A stretch of DNA of 7,363 nucleotides from Frankiaceae bacterium (GTDB taxonomy: Bacteria > Actinomycetota > Actinomycetes > JAVEEB01): the NCBI GenBank assembly GCA_030840665.1, contig JAVEEB010000127.1, forward strand, positions 1 to 7,363, read 5' to 3'. Positions 1 to 4,464 of the stretch are shown here, piece by piece (the stretch's first letter is position 1; every line of letters starts with the position of its first letter). Both the position numbers and the translations under genes were made by a program. The notes beneath the pieces were generated by a model, which did not search any database, had not been told where the DNA came from, and was given only the letters and a program-made list of their open reading frames with translations.

Positions 1-101
1 ACGTCACCGGGATCACCGGGCGCAGCACTGGCGACAACCGACGAACTCATGGTCGTGAGGATGAGAGCGGCGGCAACGACCCACCGTCCAGTGATGCGCA
101 A
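1..101 (-). CDS. Secreted or lipid-free exported protein, N-terminal fragment with signal peptide
   Basis: The minus strand reads open from a TTG at 101 to the left edge, giving 33 complete codons. The visible part is a classic Sec signal peptide: a short basic start (RITGR), a hydrophobic core (WVVAAALIL), then a small-residue region ending VASA-A, a good signal peptidase I site, followed by a Gly/Pro/Asp-rich mature start (PGDPGD). There is no lipobox cysteine in the visible part, so a lipoprotein is not indicated. The start is uncertain. An in-frame TTG at 128 lies 7 nt after a TANNNT-like hexamer (TAGGGT on the minus strand, 136-141), which would suit a leaderless start, and a GTG lies at 137. 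The mature protein is outside the window, so its function is unknown. Confidence 0.55.
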   Translation of the reverse strand, partial: MRITGRWVVAAALILTTMSSSVVASAAPGDPGD

Positions 102-234
102 TGTCCCGGTCCGTCCCTTTAGTGCCAATCCCGGCACCCTACGGTCACCGGGACCATGATCGGGAGCTTTCCGGCCTACGGGTGCCTAACGCTCGGGCGT
201 GTCCTCGGGTTGCACGAGCTGCCCGATTCGTTAA

Positions 235-276
235 CGCGTCTTGTTCACCGCGTCTTGTTCACCGCGTCTTGTTCAC
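235..276. repeat. Three perfect 14-bp tandem repeats (cgcgtcttgttcac)
   Basis: Units lie at 235-248, 249-262 and 263-276 with no mismatch between them; a fourth partial unit (cgcg) follows at 277-280. The stop codon of the HAAS-type membrane gene falls inside the 263-276 unit. Since 14 is not a multiple of 3, the TGA in each minus-strand copy (273-275, 259-261, 245-247) falls in a different frame, so all three minus-strand frames are closed here. Confidence 0.95.
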
Positions 277-941
277 CGCGGTCGGCGCGCGGTCCGGATC
301 AGCCAGTAGGTCGTGAAGAACGGAGCCGCGAACGCGACGACGGCAACGGCGATGCCCACCCACGACGGCAGCCCCCCGTCCGGCCCGCACGCAAAGGCGG
401 CCCGCGACGGCCCGATCGCGAGACCGCCGTCACCCGCCGCGAACACGGCGGCTGGTGTTGCGCAGGGGCCGGCGATGCGGGTGGTGGCAAACGCCAGGCC
501 GCCCAGAACCAACGGCGTAACCAGGCCACCCGGGAGAACGAGAGTGCCGATCCACTTGTCGCGAGTGCGCCAAGTCGGCGAGGTCCACAGCAGGATGACG
601 CCCGCGAACCAACCAATCCCCCACAGGAAGCCGCCGATCAGCACGAGGATCACCGCGGCAATGTCGCGACCTGCCATGGCCCTCGCGTCGGGCCAGTTCG
701 CGGCGGGCGACGGTGACTCTTCATACGCTGCGTCCGCGATTTCCTGCGGGCTGCCGAGGCTCTCGAGGACGGACGCCACCGTCACGGGGTTGCTGTCGCC
801 GTCCGCCAGCGCGTCCGCGATGTGCGCGCGAATGTCGCGCAGGACTTCGGTGCGGCGGTCGCGCGGGAGTGCCCCAAGCGCGCGTTCGAGGTCCGACAGA
901 TAGGCCTTTACCTGCGGTTCGTCGGTGCTGGGCACGGTCAC
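273..941 (-). CDS. HAAS/DUF1700-like multi-pass membrane protein encoded with PadR
   Basis: This 222-residue protein starts at GTG 941, whose GTGA overlaps the padR stop by four bases and is preceded by a GGGGAG ribosome site about 5 nt upstream. Longer readings into padR are therefore shadows. Residues 8-75 form a helical cytoplasmic region (VKAYLSDLERALGALPRDRR, later LGSPQEIAD) typical of the HAAS signalling/DUF1700 domain, whose genes often sit directly after padR. Hydrophobic segments follow at about 93-120, 130-156 and 194-215, giving roughly three or four membrane passes. The hydrophilic loop at about 157-190 is Gly/Ala-rich and holds two cysteines (C160, C185) that could pair if the loop is extracytoplasmic. 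A short basic tail (RTARRPR) ends in the cytoplasm or at the membrane. The family is seen with PadR regulators and is thought to take part in envelope-linked regulation; the exact role here is not known. Confidence 0.85.
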   Translation of the reverse strand: MTVPSTDEPQVKAYLSDLERALGALPRDRRTEVLRDIRAHIADALADGDSNPVTVASVLESLGSPQEIADAAYEESPSPAANWPDARAMAGRDIAAVILVLIGGFLWGIGWFAGVILLWTSPTWRTRDKWIGTLVLPGGLVTPLVLGGLAFATTRIAGPCATPAAVFAAGDGGLAIGPSRAAFACGPDGGLPSWVGIAVAVVAFAAPFFTTYWLIRTARRPR

Positions 942-1273
942 TGCTCTCCCCTGAGGACGCGATCGACGGCGGTACGAAACAGGTTCCATTGGTCGGTGAA
1001 GCTGCGGACGGCGAGCTCGCCCTGCCGCGTCAACTGGTAGTAGCGGCGCGGCGGCCCCGCGGTCGACTCGCGCCACGTCGAGTCAACGAGCCCGTCGCGC
1101 CGCAGCCGTGCGAGGAGGGGGTAGACCGTGCCTTCGCTGGTCACGAGCACCCCGTCGGCGCCGAGGTCCGCGATCAGGTCTCCCGCGTAACGCTCGCCGC
1201 CGCGCAGGGCCGCGAGGACACAGAATTCGAGCGTGCCGCGGCGCAGGTGCGTCAACAGCTGCGCCGGTTCCAT
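938..1273 (-). CDS. PadR-family winged-helix transcriptional regulator
   Basis: From ATG 1273 the protein has 111 residues, the usual size of a short PadR regulator. The N-terminal winged helix-turn-helix shows the family hallmarks: RRGTLEFCVLAAL (11-23), the recognition-helix region EGTVYPLLARLRRDGLV (47-63) and the wing GPPRRYYQLTRQGE (73-86). A short C-terminal helix (about 88-108) would mediate dimerisation. An in-frame GTG at 1297 would add 8 residues. ATG 1273 is preferred because alignment to the family begins just after it and a TTGACT/TACCGT promoter ends 7 nt before it, as in leaderless transcripts; no Shine-Dalgarno sequence is seen. The gene overlaps the HAAS-type membrane gene by four bases, implying translational coupling. 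PadR proteins are mostly repressors released by small molecules; the ligand here is unknown. The inverted repeat over its own promoter suggests autoregulation. Confidence 0.92.
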   Translation of the reverse strand: MEPAQLLTHLRRGTLEFCVLAALRGGERYAGDLIADLGADGVLVTSEGTVYPLLARLRRDGLVDSTWRESTAGPPRRYYQLTRQGELAVRSFTDQWNLFRTAVDRVLRGEQ

Positions 1274-1301
1274 GTCACACACGGTAGCTGGTGTCACATG
1301 G
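1270..1301. promoter_or_regulatory. Inverted repeat, candidate PadR operator
   Basis: The arms ccatgtcacac (1270-1280) and gtgtcacatgg (1291-1301) pair at 10 of 11 positions around a 10-bp centre; the only mismatch is 1276/1295. PadR-family operators are commonly dyads with ATGT...ACAT ends, and both ends are present here. The element covers the padR start codon and -10 hexamer and reaches almost to the -35 hexamer, so a bound dimer would block transcription. It ends about 46 bp before the divergent hydrolase start, so it could act on that side too. That it binds PadR is inference. Confidence 0.6.
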
Positions 1302-1308
1302 AAGTCAA
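1281..1308 (-). promoter_or_regulatory. Candidate padR promoter (leaderless type)
   Basis: On the minus strand TTGACT (1303-1308) is followed after 16 bp by TACCGT (1281-1286), which fits the actinobacterial TANNNT -10 pattern. The expected transcription start, about 7-8 nt further, coincides with the padR ATG at 1273, predicting a leaderless mRNA. The hexamers were recognised by eye, so spacing and transcript start are predictions. Confidence 0.5.
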
Positions 1309-1347
1309 CTCATGGTGGAATTGTGCGAACGAGGGCAAGGAGCCGCC

Positions 1348-2130
1348 ATGACACAAACCTCCACTCCCCCAGTGCCGACCCTGGCGGAGCTCATCGATTC
1401 CGTTCCCCTGGCACCTGGCGCCGTCATCGAGACGGCGGCGGTCGACTACGACCTCGACGGCGTTGCCCTCCAAGGCTTCGTCGCCGCCGACACTGCCTCC
1501 CCCACCCGCCGGCCCGGCGTCCTGCTCATCCACGACTGGCTCGGCCTCGGCGAGAACACCGAGACGAGGGCCGTCATGCTGGCCCGCCTCGGCTACGTCG
1601 CCCTCGCCGCCGACGTCTACGGCCGCGACGTGAGGCCGGACAATGCCGAAGCACCCTCCGTGGCCGGCCCGTACTACGCCGACATCGAGCTGTGGCGCGC
1701 CCGAATGGCTGCCGGCCTTGACCAACTGCTGGCCCATCCCCTCGTCGACCCGCAACGCGTCGCTGTCATCGGCTACTGCTTCGGCGGCCGCGGGGCCCTC
1801 GAACTCGCGCAGGCGAGGACCGAGCTCGTCGGCACCGTGGCGTTCCACCCCACGCTGGCGCCGATGCCGGACGCGGCGCGCGTGACGGCGAAGGTGCTCG
1901 TCCTCGGCGGGGACGCCGACCCCCTGATCTCCGACGACGCGGTCGTCGCCTTCAAGCAGTCGCTCCGCGGGACGCCGGTCGACTGGCAGTTCGTGACGTA
2001 CAGCGGTGCCATGCACGGCTTCACGATCGTGAGCGCCAACTCACCCGAGCACGGCACGCAGTACCAGGCCGCGGCGGACAGGCGTTCGTGGGTCGCGATG
2101 CGCGAGTTCTTCGACGAGGTCTTCGCCTAG
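1348..2130 (+). CDS. Dienelactone hydrolase family alpha/beta hydrolase
   Basis: The 260-residue protein starts at ATG 1348, 5 nt after a strong AAGGAG (1337-1342); a GTG at 1291 in the same frame lacks a ribosome site. Residues about 25-260 have the dienelactone hydrolase fold. Visible are the strand and turn before the active site (GVLLIHDWLGL, 57-67), the nucleophile elbow GYCFGG with Cys144 as nucleophile, Asp191 in GDADPLI, and His223 in AMHGF, a complete Cys-Asp-His triad. There is no signal peptide or membrane segment, so it should be cytoplasmic. The family hydrolyses dienelactone in chlorocatechol breakdown, but many members have other or unknown ester and lactone substrates. No catechol-pathway gene is nearby, so the substrate cannot be named. 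The next gene starts 39 bp downstream on the same strand and may be co-transcribed. The length is close to the family norm, with about 20 extra N-terminal residues. Confidence 0.9.
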   Translation: MTQTSTPPVPTLAELIDSVPLAPGAVIETAAVDYDLDGVALQGFVAADTASPTRRPGVLLIHDWLGLGENTETRAVMLARLGYVALAADVYGRDVRPDNAEAPSVAGPYYADIELWRARMAAGLDQLLAHPLVDPQRVAVIGYCFGGRGALELAQARTELVGTVAFHPTLAPMPDAARVTAKVLVLGGDADPLISDDAVVAFKQSLRGTPVDWQFVTYSGAMHGFTIVSANSPEHGTQYQAAADRRSWVAMREFFDEVFA

Positions 2131-2169
2131 CCCGATGGTGGCGGCCGGGCGTTCTGCGACACTGGCCCC

Positions 2170-3411
2170 GTGATCACAGCCGCGGACATCGATGCGGCTG
2201 CCGCTCGCCTCGCCGGGGTCGCCGTGCGTACGCCGTTGCACCTGAGCGACCGGCTGTCGGCCCGCTTCGGCGCCGACATCTGGCTCAAGCGCGAAGACCT
2301 GCAGCCGGTCCGGTCGTACAAGGTCCGCGGCGCGTACAACTTCCTGGTCCAATTGCCCGTCGAGTTGCGTCCCCGTGGCGTGGTCTGCGCCAGTGCCGGT
2401 AACCACGCGCAGGGCGTGGCGTTCGCGTGCGCGCGCCTGGGTATCCATGCCCGGGTGTACCTCCCGCGCACGACCCCCCGCCAGAAGCGCGACCGGATCG
2501 CGGCGCTCGGCGGCGACGCCGTCGACGTCCGCCTCGTCGGCGACACGTACGACGAGGCCGCGGCGGCCGCGATCGCCGACGCCGCGGAAACGGGCGCCAC
2601 CCTCGTCCCGGCGTTTGATGCGCCCGGCATCGTCGCGGGTCAGGGAACGGTCGCGCGGGAGATCGTCGAGCAACTCGGGGCAGCCCCCGACGCCCTCGTC
2701 GTCCCGGTCGGCGGCGGCGGCCTGATCGCGGGGTGCGCGACGTGGCTGGCCGAACACGCGCCGAGGGTGCGGGTGGTGGGTGTGGAGCCGGCCGGCGCGC
2801 CCAGCATGCGCGCGGCTTTGGAGGCGGGCGGCGCCACGACGCTGCACGAGTTCGACGGCTTCGTCGACGGTGCGGCGGTGCGCCGCGTCGGCGACCTCAC
2901 CCACTCGCTGGTGGCGCGGGCCGACGTGGACGTGGTGACGGTGGACGAGGGTCGGCTGTGCAGCGAGATCCTCGGCCTCTACCAGTCCGACGGCATCATC
3001 GCCGAGCCGGCCGGCGCGCTGGCGACGGCCGCGCTCGGCGACACGGTGCCCGTCGTTCCCGGCTCGACAGTGGTCTGTGTCATCTCGGGCGGCAACAACG
3101 ACGTGAGCCGGTACGGCGAAATTCTTGAACGCTCACTCGTGTACGAAGGGCTCAAGCACTACTTCCTCGTCGAGTTCCCGCAAGAGCCGGGGGCTCTGCG
3201 CCGGTTCCTCGACGAGGTGCTCGGACCGGACGACGACATCACCCGCTTCGAGTACGTGAAGCGCAACAACAGGGAATCGGGGCCTGCGCTCGTCGGCGTC
3301 GAGCTCGCCAACGCGGCCGACCTGCCGCCTCTCCTCGCGCGCATCGAGGCCAGCCCGCTTGTCGTGCAGCATCTCGAACCCGGCAGCCCGCTCTACTCGT
3401 TCGTCTCCTGA
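2170..3411 (+). CDS. ilvA: Threonine ammonia-lyase (threonine dehydratase), single-ACT biosynthetic type
   Basis: This 413-residue PLP enzyme would deaminate L-threonine to 2-oxobutanoate and ammonia, the first committed step of isoleucine synthesis, in the cytoplasm. The start is GTG 2170, the only in-frame candidate that keeps the family N-terminus; no clear ribosome site precedes it. The fold-type II catalytic domain spans about 5-320: Lys51 in SYKVRGA forms the Schiff base with PLP, SAGNHAQG (75-82) holds the substrate carboxylate loop, GGGGL (181-185) binds the PLP phosphate, and SGGNND (306-311) closes the site. The C-terminal part (about 325-413) has the ACT-like regulatory features YFLVEFPQEPGALRRFL and, later, KRNNRESGPALVGVEL. 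One such domain and about 410-420 residues match the Bacillus/Corynebacterium-type enzyme rather than the 500-residue E. coli form with two domains, or the short catabolic TdcB. Isoleucine feedback control is therefore likely, though not shown by sequence alone. Confidence 0.92.
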   Translation: MITAADIDAAAARLAGVAVRTPLHLSDRLSARFGADIWLKREDLQPVRSYKVRGAYNFLVQLPVELRPRGVVCASAGNHAQGVAFACARLGIHARVYLPRTTPRQKRDRIAALGGDAVDVRLVGDTYDEAAAAAIADAAETGATLVPAFDAPGIVAGQGTVAREIVEQLGAAPDALVVPVGGGGLIAGCATWLAEHAPRVRVVGVEPAGAPSMRAALEAGGATTLHEFDGFVDGAAVRRVGDLTHSLVARADVDVVTVDEGRLCSEILGLYQSDGIIAEPAGALATAALGDTVPVVPGSTVVCVISGGNNDVSRYGEILERSLVYEGLKHYFLVEFPQEPGALRRFLDEVLGPDDDITRFEYVKRNNRESGPALVGVELANAADLPPLLARIEASPLVVQHLEPGSPLYSFVS

Positions 3412-3437
3412 GCCCGGAGTCTGCGAACGTCCTGCCG

Positions 3438-4265
3438 TTAGAGGGGCGGCCAGCGGCCGATCAGCGCATCGACGGAGACGTCCAGTGCCTCGGCCAGGGC
3501 CACCAGGCTGCTGAGCCGCACGTCGGTGCGCCGGCCCGCCTCGATCTGCACGATCGCGCCGTAACTGACGCCCGAGTGGTGCGCCAAGTCCTCGCGCGTC
3601 CAGCCCCGGCGGACCCTTGCCCGGCGGAGCGCGTCGGCGATCGATGGTGGCTGGTTGCCTTGCTCGTCGGGCACACCTGCGGGGGCCGGCTGGGCGCGGT
3701 TCGACGGCTTCCGCGGGGGCCCGACGACCTCGTCGTGAGCGTGGCAGACCTGCGCAAGTCCGGGCGCGTCGCGGAAGGTCGCGAACAGTTGCGCCGGATA
3801 TCCGCACAGCATGGACACGGGTCCGTTGCCGCAGACGGCCCCCCAGACCGCTTCGATGCCGGCGACCACATCAGTGCGTCCCTCCGCCCAGAGACCGCCC
3901 ACGGCGGCCCCGTAGCAGCGGACATGGCCGCCGGCGCCGACCAGGTCGCGCAACAGCGACCCGGCGGACACGTGCCACGCCTTCTCGTCGAACTGGCCGG
4001 CGGGGGCCCACGCCTGCACGGTGTCGGCCGACGAGAGGTCGACGAGCTGCCCCGCGCGGCGGGCAGCGGCGACGTCGTGCCCAGCGCCGATCAACGCCTG
4101 ATCGATGCGGTGCGCCTGCTTCGGGTTGGCGACGACGAGGGCCGGCTCACCCACCGCCAGGGCCGGACCGAGGTGTTGGGCGGCGACGTCCGCCTGCTGC
4201 CGATCGGACTCGTAGAAGTGCACCAAGTGCCGACCAGCCTGGTGGCTGTCGCGTTGACCGGTCAT
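3438..4265 (-). CDS. MEDS sensory domain fused to C-terminal XRE helix-turn-helix regulator
   Basis: The 275-residue protein starts at ATG 4265, with GGAGG about 11 nt upstream; a longer open frame to 4403 lacks support. Residues 10-178 match the MEDS domain (the DcmR sensory domain family): HLVHFYESDRQQADVAAQHL near the start, a VANPKQ segment, VRCYGAAVGGLWAEGR (115-130) and SMLCGYP (151-157). A Pro/Ala-rich linker (about 182-206) leads to an XRE-type helix-turn-helix (208-270): SIADALRRARVRRGWTREDL, then SYGAIVQIEAGRR and a DVSVDALI end. DcmR of methylotrophs, the repressor of dichloromethane dehalogenase, has a DNA-binding region before the sensory domain; here the order is reversed. A soluble, ligand-responsive transcription factor is inferred, with the ligand unknown. 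It is divergent from the PAS-GGDEF-EAL gene, about 200 bp from start to start, and converges on ilvA with only 26 bp between stop codons and no obvious terminator. Confidence 0.85.
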   Translation of the reverse strand: MTGQRDSHQAGRHLVHFYESDRQQADVAAQHLGPALAVGEPALVVANPKQAHRIDQALIGAGHDVAAARRAGQLVDLSSADTVQAWAPAGQFDEKAWHVSAGSLLRDLVGAGGHVRCYGAAVGGLWAEGRTDVVAGIEAVWGAVCGNGPVSMLCGYPAQLFATFRDAPGLAQVCHAHDEVVGPPRKPSNRAQPAPAGVPDEQGNQPPSIADALRRARVRRGWTREDLAHHSGVSYGAIVQIEAGRRTDVRLSSLVALAEALDVSVDALIGRWPPL

Positions 4266-4395
4266 GCGGCGGCACACCTCCGGTCGCTTGTCGTACACCA
4301 ATATTGCGTGTCCTACCCACGCGTCTGACAAGTCACCAATGGAAGGCGGGGGCCACACGACCGGTTTCCCTGACCCTCTGTGTAGCCGACCAGGC

Positions 4396-4423
4396 TGTGA
4401 CAAATGATGGTGTCAGATGACAC
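4396..4423. promoter_or_regulatory. Cluster of TGACA/TGTCA half-sites in the divergent intergenic region
   Basis: A 14-bp dyad GTGTCA-GA-TGACAC lies at 4410-4423 with perfect 6-bp arms. Just upstream, TGTGACA (4396-4402) pairs with TGTCAGA (4411-4417) as a second, overlapping imperfect dyad with 8 bp between. A further TCTGACA lies at 4324-4330. The elements lie between the MEDS-XRE start (4265) and the preferred start of the GGDEF-EAL gene (4465), a natural place for an operator. Which protein binds, if any, is unknown. Confidence 0.4.
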
Positions 4424-4464
4424 ACTGGACGATTGCCCATAAACCCGGCGATAGGACTCAATGC

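Noticed and set aside
102..234. Hairpins downstream of the HAAS-type gene (for example TCGGG/CCCGA, 205-226, and GGCACCC/GGGTGCC, 133-186)
   Set aside because: The stems are 5-7 bp with long loops and no T-run, which is expected by chance in GC-rich DNA.
235..280. CRISPR-like or phage attachment repeat
   Set aside because: The units are directly abutting, 14 bp long, without spacers, tRNA, integrase or cas genes.
942..1076. N-terminal extension of the HAAS-type membrane protein into padR
   Set aside because: The extra 45 residues are Arg-rich shadow of padR. The GTG at 941 has a ribosome site and the usual coupled overlap.
713..1351. Open frame of 212 codons on the plus strand over padR and the HAAS-type gene
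   Set aside because: The minus-strand genes are recognisable families joined by a GTGA overlap; the plus-strand product is low-complexity Arg/Pro-rich.
2131..2169. Leader peptide or attenuator ahead of ilvA
   Set aside because: The 39-bp gap holds no Ile-rich reading frame, T-box or terminator-like structure.
2041..2904. Open frame of 287 codons on the minus strand opposite ilvA
   Set aside because: It lies antisense to conserved catalytic motifs of threonine ammonia-lyase and has no motif or ribosome site of its own.
3412..3437. Terminator between the convergent ilvA and MEDS-XRE genes
   Set aside because: The gap is only 26 bp and shows no convincing stem or T-run.
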